Assembly: GCA_964019135.1 (NCBI GenBank)
Contig: OZ025255.1
Location: 25,149,708-25,213,707 of the forward strand
Length of the DNA: 64,000 nt
Direction: 5' to 3'
DNA from: Arenicola marina
Taxonomy: Eukaryota > Annelida > Polychaeta > Arenicolidae
This document shows, in pieces, positions 25,046 through 36,475 of the stretch (position 1 is its first letter; each line of letters begins with the position of its first letter). The notes under the pieces are model-generated. The model made no database searches and was not told the DNA's origin. It worked only from the letters and a program-made list of their open reading frames with translations. The position numbers and the translations under genes are program-made.

Positions 25046-27605
25046 AGGCGAACACAGCATCATAACGCCCCACAGTATATACCCAACTCCTGTGTGAAAC
25101 CATCACTCCTCCGACATATCATTATAACGCCCCACAGTATATACCCAACAGCTGTGTGGAACCATCACTCCTCCGACATATCATTATAACGCCCCACAGT
25201 ATATACCCAACAGCTGTGTGGAACCATCACTCCTCCGACATATCATTATAACGCCCCACAGTATATACCCAACAGCTATGTGAAACCATCACTCCTCCGA
25301 CACAGCATCATAACGCCCCACAGTATATACCCATCACTCCTCCGACACAGCATCATAACGCCCCACAGTATATACCCATCACTCCTCCGACACAGCACCA
25401 TAACGCCCCACAGTATATACCCAACAGCTGTGTGAAATCATCACTCCTCCGACACAACATCATAACGCCCCACTGTATATACCCATCACTCCTCCGACAC
25501 AACATCATAACGCCCCACTGTATATACCCATCACTCCTCCGACACAGCATCATAACGCCCCACAGTATATACCCAACAGCTGTGTGGAACCATCACTCCT
25601 CCGACATATCTTCATAACGCCCCACTGCATATACCCATCACTCCTCCGACACAACATCATAACGCCCCACAGTATATACCCATCACTCCTCCGACACAGC
25701 ATCATAACGCCCCACAGTATATACCCAACAGCTGTGTGGAACCATCACTCCTCCGACATATCTTCATAACGCCCCACTGCATATACCCATCACTCCTCCG
25801 ACACAACATCATAACGCCCCACTGCATATACCCATCACTCCTCCGACACAACATCATAACGCCCCACTGTATATACCCATCACTCCTCCGACACAACATC
25901 ATAACGCCCCACTGTACATACCCATCACTCCTCCGACACAGCATCATAACGCCCCACAGTATATACCCAACAGCTGTGTGGAACCATCACTCCTCCGACA
26001 TATCTTCATAACGCCCCACTGCATATACCCATCACTCCTCCGACACAACATCATAACGCCCCACTGTATATACCCATCACTCCTCCGACACAACATCATA
26101 ACGCCCCACTGTATATACCCAACAGCTGTGTGGAACCATCACTCCTCCGACATATCTTCATAACGTCCCACTGCATATACCCATCACTCCTCCGACACAA
26201 CATCATAACGCCCCACAGTATATACCCATCACTCCTCCGACACAACATCATAACGCCCCACAGTATATACCCAACAGCTGTGTGAAATCATCACTCCTCC
26301 GACACAACATCATAACGCCCCACTGTATATACCCATCACTCCTCCGACACAACATCATAACGCCCCACTGTATATACCCATCACTCCTCCGACACAACAT
26401 CATAACGCGCCATAGTATATACCCATCACTCCTCCGACACAGCATCATAACGCCCCACAGTATATACCCAACAGCTGTGTGGAACCATCACTCCTCCGAC
26501 ATATCATTATAACGCCCCACAGTATATACCCAACAGCTATGTGAAACCATCACTCCTCCGACACAGCATCATAACGCTACACAATATATACCCAACAGCT
26601 GTGTGGAACCATCACTCCTCCGACACAACATCATAACGCCCCACTGTATATACCCATCACTCCTCCGACACAACATCATAACGCCCCACAGTATATACCC
26701 ATCACTCCTCCGACACAGCATCATAACGCCCCACAGTATATACCCAACAGCTGTGTGGAACCATCACTCCTCCGACATATCATTATAACGCCCCACAGTA
26801 TATACCCAACAGCTATGTGAAACCATCACTCCTCCGACACAGCATCATAACGCTACACAATATATACCCAACAGCTGTGTGGAACCATCACTCCTCCGAC
26901 ACAACATCATAACGCCCCACTGTATATACCCATCACTCCTCCGACACAACATCATAACGCCCCACAGTATATACCAATCACTCCTCCGACACAACATCAT
27001 AACGCCCCACAGTATATACCCATCACTCCTCCGACACAACATCATAACGCCCCACAGTATATACCCAACAGCTGTGAGAAATCATCACTCCTCCGACATA
27101 TCTTCATAACGCCCCACAGTGTATACCCATCACTCCTCCGACACGACATCATAACGCCCCACAGTATATACCCAACAGCTGTGAGAAATCATCACTCCTC
27201 CGACACAGCATCATAACGCCCCACAGTGTATACCCATCACTCCTCTGACACAACATCATAACGCCCCACAGTATATACCCATCACTCCTCCGACACAACA
27301 TCATAACGCCCCACAGTGTATACCCATCACTCCTCTGACACAACATCATAACGCCCCACAGTGTATACCCATCACTCCTCTGACACAACATCATAACGCC
27401 CCACAGTGTATACCCATCACTCCTCTGACACAACATCATAACGCCCCACAGTGTATACCCATCACTCCTCTGACACAACATCATAACGCCCCACAGTATA
27501 TACCCATCACTCCTCCGACACAGCATCATGACGCCCCACAGTATATACCCAACAGCTGTGTGAAAACATCACTCCTCCGACCAGTATCATAACGCTCCAC
27601 AATAT
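25046..27605. repeat. Composite 46/62-bp satellite, about 50 units
   Basis: The short unit (46 bp) holds CATCACTCCTCCGACACA followed by CATCATAACGCCCCACAGTA. The long unit adds 16 bp, AACAGCTGTGTGGAAC, after TATATACCC. The two types alternate in repeated patterns, for example long-short-short-short, so the array has higher-order structure. A homogeneous run with TCCTCTGACACAAC occupies about 27230-27480. Long frames on both strands are artefacts. Confidence 0.95.
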
Positions 27606-27639
27606 ATACACTCCACGACACTTCTCCAACACAACATGC

Positions 27640-27880
27640 ATTAATATTGATGGAGAATACTGCAGACTGGTGCAAAGTACTTCAAACTGATGCCGAATAC
27701 TTCAGACTGATGCAGGATACTTTAGCCTGGAGCAGAGTAGTCGACGTTTTTTGAAAAATACTTTAGGCGCAACCCGAATGGTACAGGTTTGATCCAGAGA
27801 GGTACAGGGGTGATCCTAAAAAGGTCCAAGATGCGGTTGGTGACTCACTGTGATCCAGAAAGATCCAGGATGGATCCCGA
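27640..27880. repeat. Short degenerate repeats rich in ACTTCAGACTGATGC and GATCC
   Basis: First about four loose copies of a roughly 25-bp unit (GAATACTTCAGACTGATGC), then several GATCCAGA(A)AGGT-type motifs. The second style resembles the GGATCTGA repeats at 45.35-46.46 kb. Confidence 0.55.
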
Positions 27881-28231
27881 AGGTTCGTCTCCCAGGATAC
27901 ATGACTATAAATTGGAAGCGGATAACGTGTTTGGCGGCGAGGTCACGCTGGAGGTCAAGGGCTCCGCCACACCCTGTCGATAGCGGGTTGAGGACGCCAG
28001 AAGGCCGACCCACGGGGGCGGGGACATGAAAGCGTGGGACGCTCGTCCTGGTATTTGTTATTACGACCACCACTTAGGCCTGCTTTCCCACTCAGTCAGT
28101 CTGTCAATCTCGCGGCATCGGGCGCTAGTTCCCTGGAGTTCGTGCCAATAACGCTGTCACACTATTGCAGGCGTACGGCGGCGGTTTTTTAATTAGGGTT
28201 TTTTATGAGATGGGAATGGAACGTACGTACG

Positions 28232-28603
28232 TTAGACGTCCACCGCCATGCACCTCCCCTCCCCTCCTCTCCGCCCCGAACCCCCACCGCACCCCTGGAT
28301 CCCATCCCGAGTGAAGTCCAGGTCCTTGGCCGATGGGGACGCTGAGGGGGCGGACCTGGTGGACGGTGGAGGGGATGAGGGCCGGGTGGTGGGGGGGGAT
28401 TGGTGGTCACTGGTCACTCGCTTACCACGTGGGTGCAGTCGGTAAAAAAAAGCTATGTGTGCCATCTGGTCGCTGTTCATGATGGCTTCACAGAGAAGTA
28501 TTTCAGGCGCTGGGAGCGCGCTGGCCGGTGCAGCATGGTGAGAACCAGACGCTAAACAGGGACGAGGACGAGATAGTCGTGTCTCCGGCTGCGTATACCG
28601 CAA
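28232..28603 (-). CDS. GC-rich block, possible minus-strand exon (weak)
   Basis: A minus-strand frame of 123 codons spans a GC-rich block. Within it an ATG at 28480 opens MNSDQMAHIAFFYRLHPR, followed by a strong donor CACGTG|GTAAGC at 28426, so the real coding part may be only that first exon. Pro/Ser- and Gly-rich frames are open on both strands beyond the donor, which is typical of GC-rich DNA. No domain is recognised. Confidence 0.25.
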   Translation of the reverse strand: MRYTQPETRLSRPRPCLASGSHHAAPASALPAPEILLCEAIMNSDQMAHIAFFYRLHPRGKRVTSDHQSPPTTRPSSPPPSTRSAPSASPSAKDLDFTRDGIQGCGGGSGRRGGEGRCMAVDV

Positions 28604-29117
28604 CTACACACGGCGCGGTTGGCAACTGGCACATTTGTGTGTCGAGGACCTGGGTTGCGTTGGCAACTGGCAAGTTTGTTGCGCGGTCAATCTGTTTATA
28701 AATTCCCACTGGATTTTCGCGGTAGCGACGGAACTGCTGGAGCCGCACTCCTGGGACGGACAAGTAAACCCCCTCTCCTTGAGCCAAACTTAACTACTGC
28801 GGGTCCTCACTATATTGCTCATCCGGGCGCCACGAACGCCACGAGTTGGCACCGCTATCAATTAATTAACACAAACGTCGAACGTATTATAAATACGCGT
28901 GCGCCTACCTCTATCACCTGACACATCCATGGGATAATACACACAAACTCAGGGCGACACTGCCAGCGAGAATGACTCGGTCATGGGCGGTGATGGGCGG
29001 TGTTACTGACTGTGCTTTGGACGTCGCGTCACGGCGGAATATGGTGAGGACTGGCGACAGGAACCTGTACGAGGCACACCTCGGGGGTGCAGCGAGCCCC
29101 GCCCTCAGCCTGGAGAG

Positions 29118-32100
29118 ATGAGCGCCACATTGCTGGTACTCATCTGTCTCACACTGGAGATGGGACTGCCCGGTGAGTAAATTGATTGGAAGGACACTAG
29201 GTGCATGTCTTTGGTATCCCCGGGGATATCTTCAAGGTAAACCGCCAATACGCACATTACGCATCGGACGGTGCAGGTAGTCCTATACTGACGCCACGAC
29301 ACTTCCTTCCCACGGGTTGTGTGCGCGCGCATTCTATCGGCAGGCCGATTGTATATAGATCTATACCGCTCAAAACCAAACGGAAAAGTCGGGAAAATAT
29401 GGCGGCTGATTGAAAGGTGATAGACTAGATAGGTTTACAATGCCCCTACGTGCACCGGATTGATGCACCGATTGCTCATTTCATTAAAATCTGGTTAGCC
29501 CTATTTAATTGGTACGCCGGGAAGATCCTTGTGACGTATAGGGGGTACCGATCGGGATACCGGTCCGGCCCCAAAGCAATGCGCCCAGTTTTGTAACCCG
29601 GGTACGCACATTACGCATCGGTATACCACCCGACACTTCTTTCACCCGAGTCGGGTGCGCGCGCATCCATTCGGTATGTCGTTATGTGTGCCCCGTTCAA
29701 AACAGCGCGGGACATTCGGGAGAAGGTGGCGGACGTGACCGGTGTGAACATTCATTGACATTCGGCGTAGCTCTACCGGCAGGTCGGGAAGAGGTTGAGT
29801 ATACCGGGCGGCCTACCGGTCCTGGCCCAAAGAAATGCGCCAACTGTGGCAACCCGCAGGCCCCGACTTTCGGCGTAGACTAAAGACCGGAAGTTTTACT
29901 CCTATGTGTTCCAGTCGTGTTTTATGTCATCAGTATAATCGTGAGGCGAAGTCGTTGAATGCCAAACCACGTGCGTGGAATTCGTAATTGATGTCAATGT
30001 TGTAGCTTGGATCTTTTAATTAATTTAGTAATTGAATAATTTAGTAACGGATTGTGGGTATGACCCCATGCAGCTATGAGGTTTAGCGTACAATAGAGCA
30101 TCCACTCATAAAAGAGAACGAACGCAGGGTTATTTGTCCACCAGTGGAGATACGTTCTGACGACTATCACCAATGGCTTAGATTTGATAACGAACGGTGG
30201 GGGTGACATACCTATGATCGGTTCGCTTAATATCTGCCGCCTCGCTTTCGTAAATCATTTTTGCTGTGCATCATTTGCAGCCATAGTTTATGCAATAGCA
30301 GACGAAGATGTGTTGACATTCGCGGTTTTCATGACGTCGTAAGATGAAGGTCATATAACTGGGTTTTCTAATATCAGGAACAAGCAAAGGGGATCAAGCA
30401 TGATTTCTCCATACAAATTCCAGATATTAACAGTCGTTTAGCTTCCAAAGTGATGATGAAAGTCAGAAAGATAATAAGCAATGAGTTTGTAAATTCTATT
30501 CTAATATGACAGGTACAAGAAATGCATGTAATTCAAGTTTCGAGATATAACCTAACCTCCTTCCCAAGATACCAGGAATACTATCGCACACAAACATAGT
30601 AGATGACAAGGTAAACAGAGCGACGGCCATAGCGAAACGTGTCTGATTCGTTTGCGTCAAACTAATAATTTTGATATTATGTGAATTAGTTTTGCAATGG
30701 GACGGTGAGTACTGATTTTAAGCTTGTCAATGAAATATTTTGTGTCAAATTAGAAAACGAGGCGGCAACTATTTTCCGTGTCGACTATGATTGATATTTT
30801 CAACGCAACTATAATAACCATTTGTTAAACTTCCCTGTCACATGGACACTGGTTAAGTGAAAGCGAAGGTGACCGCCTACCCGCGACAGACATGGAAACA
30901 TAGCTGTCTGCCGGCCCATGTATAGGGCCCGCAGTTTCGTGGCGTCTCACCAGATGGCGACGCCCGTGACCATGTGTTACCCGCCACTGGCGCCAGGTGG
31001 TGCTGCTGCGGTCGTCGCTAGAAATGAAATGGCGACAAGGGTCGGTGGCGGAATCCCTCCCACCCCCACCTCCATCTCCTCCACCCTCCGTCGTTCACCC
31101 TCCGGCCTCCCACCCCCACTGTCCACCGCCCTTCAGCCTCTCTGCTCGCCCAACTGACCGCTGTCGCTCACTGGCGATGCTGACACCACCACACACTAGA
31201 ACTACCCACATACACCATTTCTCTGCATGACGTCATGTGCAGACTGTGTAGCCAGATATTGAACTCCGGAGTGAGACGCGGAGACGAGCACCATAACTTC
31301 ATATCCTGTGACATAAGGTCATCATAACCAGTCATTACACAGTAAAGAGACATTTAGTGGGCATATTTCAATGTTGGTCGCCCATTTAGTGTGTATCAAA
31401 GCCGTGTTGTTGTCACCGTCAGGGGATGTATATATATGGAAGACATAGGAGCGGTTGGGGGGGGGGGGGCATTCTGAATCGCGAATCCCAAAGAATTATG
31501 GGAGAGTAATATCGAATCTCCAAGAATAGGACTGTTCAAGACTGGGGGCGAAAAAAAACACCTTAAAGGTGATATCTCGAATATCGAGAAATTTACAGAC
31601 TGCTGCTATAACGGATCGCTGTAAATAGGGAAAGGGTCTTCGCGTTGAACGAGGAATTCTACGGATAACAATCCCTAAATATTGCACACAGCTAATCGCG
31701 AATCTCCAATAACGCCTGGGTGCCCATCGCGGAGAATGGAGGTATTTCCCTCTTTTCCCCCTCACACAGGAGCTTGGACCTCGCCGCGACTCCTATGCCA
31801 CAACGCTAGGCTAGATGTATTCAGTCGTTAGGCACATGGACGATATTTCCAATAAATTAAATTTCAAAAAGCATCTTAAACTTACAAATGAATATTTTTC
31901 TTGCATAAGAAAACCCTGCCGTATTCGCGACTTTGGCTTGAATTTTGTTCAAAACGGTTTCTACACGAATAATGTATGTCCAGATATTTTGACTATAATT
32001 ATGATATGTCGCAGTATGTCCGGAAATTTTATGATTCAAGTATAATTATGATGCATCATGAGTTAAAGGCTAACATTGGTAACATTCAAAAAAGCGAAAT

Positions 32101-34023
32101 AGCGGTGTTACAATATTCAAACAATAACAAGGAAAGTTGGCAGATTTCTCTCATCCGAAGATAGAAAGCTTCAAAATGAACTTCATGTGTAAAAAGAACA
32201 CCTTCTTCACCGAGCAGGGCATCGATATTTACGTTCAACCAATGAGATTGTTCGCTTCCCTTCACTTTATTGTCGAATTACATGTCATATATTAAAATAT
32301 TGCCATCAATTGCCAGAACCAATAGTAAATCGTATGCTAGAAATCATACGTTGGGGATAGACTCTTGTATTTGGAACGTAAGCGTGATATTTTGCTGTGC
32401 TGATGGTATTACCAAACAACTTCAGGGGCCTCCCTGGTGTAGTGGCTAGCGTACTAGACCGCAGCTCAATAGGTCCTAGGTTAGAATACGGACCCGGGCA
32501 CCTAATCTGCGGCAGGTTTCATCCATTCATCCTTTATTGTCATGGGAGGTTCCTTGGCCCAGTTTAGCCCTTGTGTGCACAAGCACGACCTAATACACCA
32601 ACTTATTTAATTTCATTTCCCTCCAAAAATATAAGTTGAAGTTGTAATTTGATGTATAATCGCATTTATGTAGTGATATGACACACGATAGAGTGATGCT
32701 AATAAATATATTCTGTTGGTGGCTGGCTTTATATCCCTGCGCGCCTGTTCGCTATTCGGTATTCTGTGTGATGTCGACCGCGGCTCGCTAGTACGTCCGC
32801 GCGCGATATAAATAAACCGCGCAGTTTTATGTTAAAATTGTTGTTTTACAGACTCAAAGAGATATAGTACAGATGCATTATAACTTTGAGATACTTTTAG
32901 TCTTATTTCTAAACTGTAAAAAATCTAAGATGGCGCATGTAAGTAATACTGCTTTAATGGTGGAATATTTTCTCTTTTCCGTCGCAGAGAGTCGCGTCCT
33001 TGAAGTGGAACTGCGTCCGGTCTTCGGCGCCCTGACGCCGCCGCTCCGCCTCAACCGCCAGCTCCAGCTACGCTGTGACGTCACGGCTCAGCCCCCGATC
33101 GAGGTGTCTCAGACGGGCTGGCTGTACGGGGACCAGGCGGGCTACCTGACCACCAGCTACAAGTACACTGTCCACACCGACCCCCCCGCAGGCATGGCCG
33201 ACTACCTGACCAGCATTCTCACCATCAACGGCATCACCGAGTCCGAGCTGGGGCTCTACTCCTGCGAGGCAAGGAACTCGGCCGGCATGTACGAGAGGCG
33301 GTCGCTGGATCTGTCACGTGGTGTGTACAGGGTTGGACGGAGCGAAACGTTGTATTTCATAACAATGGTAGATCGTTGCAGCTTTCCCCATAAGATAGCA
33401 GGATAAAGATCCCATGTCCTTCTTCTTAAAGCGGGGACATGGCTTTAATCCATAAGATGGGAAGTCGAAAAAAGAAAACATCAGTATATGCGAGTAAGTA
33501 CGACCGAAATTAATGACAAGGAGGAACAGGCGGGCTGTAAAACAAAGGCAGTCTATGCTCACCCCATGGCATTGTCATTCAAATATCAACAACTTGCTTG
33601 TCTGATCCAAGCGAATTTTCTCTTTCAGACGGTGAGACGGGACTTAAGGCCACTGATCCAGACAAGGAAACACCGATTCCTGTGACAGAAAGCGGAATAG
33701 CTGACTACAACATTGACGACGACGCGAACTACTCCGATTCACCGACACTGACGTTCAATTATACCTCAGATTTTTACGAGTTTACGGACGGCGCGTATGA
33801 CAACCAACCTGGAAGTGACGTCACGGGCGACGACGAAAACGTCAAGCTGGGAGATGTGGAGGGGGGCGATAAAAGGGAAACGTCTGCTGATACAACAACT
33901 CGCTCTTGCGCAAGTCTTGCAGTGGCACGGGACTCTGGTCGAGGCCGTGTGTGGTCGTGGATTAGGCTGGGTCCCTACCTACTTATGTGTCACGTGACCA
34001 GGCAGAGCTATGGCTTTGGCTGA
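29118..34023 (+). CDS. Secreted single-Ig-domain protein, three exons, 260 residues
   Basis: Exons are 29118-29172, 32988-33320 and 33629-34023, joined by GT-AG introns that are all phase 1, the usual phase for Ig exons. Total coding length is 783 bp. Residues 1-18 (MSATLLVLICLTLEMGLP) form a signal peptide on their own exon. Exon 2 codes for one complete Ig fold: Cys48, Trp63 and Cys111 in GLYSCEARNSAG, the usual strand-F signature. Exon 3 is acidic and Asp/Thr/Ser-rich (DYNIDDDANYSDSP), with possible N-glycosylation sites, and ends without a clear membrane segment, so the protein is probably secreted or its end is spliced otherwise. AATAAA follows at 34149-34154. The likely role is extracellular binding; partner unknown. 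The closest orthologue cannot be named from sequence alone. Confidence 0.75.
29248..29760 (+). repeat. Two related blocks about 355 bp apart in intron 1 of the Ig gene
   Basis: Both blocks start with TACGCACATTACGCATCGG and continue through a CGACACTTC and GTGCGCGCGCAT stretch to a similar GGGA(A)-x-TGGCGG tail. The first lies at about 29248-29412, the second at 29603-29760. They look like an old duplication or two copies of a dispersed element. Confidence 0.6.
29880..31460. other. Intron 1 of the Ig gene, nothing further identified
   Basis: Mostly AT-rich sequence. A GC-rich island at 30900-31200 has open Pro/Ser-rich frames without domains. A G run lies at 31457-31469. Confidence 0.4.
31470..31650 (+). 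repeat. Dispersed repeat, copy 1 (partner at 58.2 kb)
   Basis: It shares AATATCGAATCTCCAAGA, AAAGGTGATATC and CGAATATCGAG, in the same order and orientation, with 58185-58345. The class is unknown. Confidence 0.75.
32425..32620 (+). mobile_element. tRNA-headed SINE, family A, copy 1
   Basis: The head, CTGGTGTAGTGGCTAGCG, resembles a tRNA A-box. It is followed by CTAGACCGCAGCTCAATAGG and a decayed B-box (GGTTAGAATACGG). The body, GGAGGTTCCTTGGCCCAGTT, and a tail ending ACCAACTTATTTAATTTCATTTCC match the minus-strand copy at 59110-59320. It lies in intron 1 of the Ig gene. Confidence 0.8.
33395..33475 (+). repeat. Fragment of SINE family B
   Basis: The core AGGATAAAGATCCCATGTCC, then TTCTTC and GGGGACATGGCT, matches the body of the copies at 41.15 and 63.28 kb. 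It sits in intron 2 of the Ig gene. Confidence 0.55.
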
Positions 34024-34614
34024 GGAGGTTCTTTCGTCGGTCGCATGCAATCGGATTTCTCTCTGGCGTTTAAATTAACAAAGCGGGTATCGGAGATATT
34101 CGGCCGGTGGAATCCATTGTGGAATGGGGCAGGGGACTCCAGGACCGTAATAAATGTAACAAGGAACAGTTTGCTGTTGGATACGGATGGTCTGTCCGTC
34201 GTTGATATGATATACAAACATATATAAGAGAAATGTAGTAATGTATATTGCACGTGTTTTATAATGCTACCTTGCTTCCAAGACGACATCAATATCGCTA
34301 TTGACCTATGTGTATATGGTCATGACAGCTGTATTCTATACTATGTATTAAGCTTTAACTACAGTAACGAGGCCTTCATCTTCTTTTACCTCAGGACTCA
34401 TGCGCAACGTGACATTTAAATGACATGTGTCGTGTGCCCTATCCCTGCAGTAGCCGGGAAACATTTGCAATGGTATGTGAATCACATTACACCAACACTT
34501 ATCTTTTCATTGTAAAAAATGCAACCACATTTCACACCACGTTTATGTGTTCGAGTTCGTTCTTGTTGCCGCGCAAAGCAGAACGAGTATAGTATGACTA
34601 AGTGGTATGACGTG

Positions 34615-34960
34615 AAAGGCGCAACGCGAAAAGCGCGATGGGAAACGAGCAACGCGACGAACTCGATGCGAAAAGCACAACGCGAAGAGCGCGATTTGTA
34701 GGGTGCGACGCAAAACGCACAACGCAAAGAGCGCGATTTGACCGGTGCGACGCGAAGAGCGCGATTCGACGGGAGCGACGCGAAAAGCACAAGGCGAAGA
34801 GCGTGACGCGTCGACGGCGAGGCGGAAAATTACAACGCGTGACGCGCCAACAGCGATGCAAACAGTATAAAGCGCAGAGCGTGAAGCCAAAAGGAGAACG
34901 CGAACAGCGCAACGCGGCGAGCGTAAAATGAAAATTACCACGCGCGACCGCGAAGCTAAT
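34615..34960. repeat. CpG-dense degenerate short repeat
   Basis: Motifs GCGACGCGAA, AGCGCGATT and AAAGCACAACGCGAAGAGCG recur irregularly every 10-35 bp. CpG density is far above that of the neighbouring DNA. Arg-rich frames are open on both strands because of the repeated codons; I do not call them genes. Confidence 0.75.
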
Positions 34961-35204
34961 AGCACAACGCCAAGAGCGCGACTTAACGAGTGCGAAGTGA
35001 CGGTCACCGGAATGTACCTTCTGGTGTTATTCACCTGAATCCTGCTCAATGAGGGACTGACTGGCTATCGGAGCGTGCAAGAACTATAAAATCACACCAT
35101 AGATTAAAACGCATACAGAGAAGATTTCCCGAATCACTGAGTGAGTAGTAGTGAATGGTTTGCTCCAAGTTGAACTACCTGCCGAGGGGATATCGTTGTG
35201 TGAA

Positions 35205-35450
35205 TCTAGTGGGGGGTTCCGTGGGTACCCCTTGATGCCTGAGGGAGCGGGCATTTGTGATGAAAAAGAGATATCCCTACAGAGCGGACCTTTATGATGA
35301 AAAAGATACCCCTATAGAGCAGATATCTGAAAACTTGCGACCATGGGAGCGGATTTTGGGGTTTTGGCCGTAAAACGCCCAGATCGAGCGGATTTTGGCG
35401 GCAAAACCTCGACCGAGCAAAAGGGGGGGGGGGCGATTTACCTTGGAACC
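35205..35450 (+). repeat. Dispersed repeat, copy 1 (partner at 56.9 kb)
   Basis: Shared with 56880-57145 in the same orientation: GGTTCCGTGGGTACCCCTTG, GATGAAAAAGATACCCC, AACTTGCGACCA and the repeated phrase GAGCGGATTTTGG-x-GTAAAA. Inside each copy the last phrase is itself repeated two to three times. Confidence 0.8.
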
Positions 35451-35649
35451 CTGCCACCCCCAGTAATTGGCCGCGTTCGCCGGGTGTGTATTTATTATTC
35501 CATGCACTGCTCCAAGCCCGCAGTTGTGTTCGCCGGGTGTTTATTATTCTAAGCAATGCTCCACGCCCACAGTGGCCTTCATTTTGTATCTTAACACGCA
35601 GTTTTCAATGGTGTCATTAACCACATACTATTTCGCACTATATTTTCAC

Positions 35650-36032
35650 ATTATATCTCTGTTGTCGCATACTTCCTCAATGCATTTTTACACTCGCTTG
35701 CCGGGGCGGCGCTGCGCGAATTGATAGGAAAAATGCGCCGCGCATTTCTACAAATTAGTGCCGGGACCCAGCCTAAGCTTAATAACACACTGTATCCGGT
35801 GATGGAAAGAAAGAGTTCAGTCACAATTATAATTTTTTTGAAAGGGTACTAGATGCTTTTTTGGTGTATTAAATACACAGAGCTCGTTATTTTTATGTTA
35901 TATTCTTGAAAATTATAATGTTGCAAGAAATTACATCTGATTTGACCGTTTTTCAAGAATTTTGAAATTTGGTCCGGGCGACAGCAGCGGTAAAAGCGGA
36001 GCTTGCGTAGCGGCACCGCGCGGGGAGCTTGA
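35650..36032 (+). repeat. Dispersed repeat of about 380 bp, copy 2
   Basis: Same element as 11366-11745 with the same end points, which supports a discrete mobile or duplicated unit. Both copies end in GCTTGCGTAGCG-x-CACCG and AGGAGCTTGA-like sequence. Confidence 0.85.
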
Positions 36033-36475
36033 CTATTCCCTTCATTACACATCAAGCTGTGCCACCACAACAGGACACTCAACTTCTCCGAAATAACTGT
36101 TTCCTTTGATGTGGAGATTGATGTGGAATTGTGTCCTGCTTGGTCCTGATCCTGATTTTTCGCTTGACATGAAATTTTTTTTTGCAATGATGCATTTCGG
36201 CCCTTATCATATAATATTTAACCTAATATCAATATGAAGCGTAGAATCAATAATAGAGTATACATATAGAGTATATATAGTTGTCAAAACCTTGTGCGCC
36301 AGACCAGGCAATCTCGAATAGAATACCCCCCCCCCGCCCCCGCGCTCAATTTAATTTTAAAATAGGCAAAATAAACTAGATTTACGCAAGAATAGTAGCA
36401 GCAAGAGCCAATTTTGAATTCATGATGATGCTTGAATGATAAAAACAAATTATGGATTACGGGTTACGTCATGGG
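36033..36475. other. 3-prime flank of the deacetylase gene
   Basis: No gene was seen. A C/G run lies at 36327-36343. I saw no clear AATAAA on the minus strand close to the stop codon at 36476. Confidence 0.4.

Noticed and set aside
34482-35049. Arg/Ala/Ser-rich frames on both strands
   Set aside because: They follow the CpG-dense short repeats and change frame from one repeat to the next.
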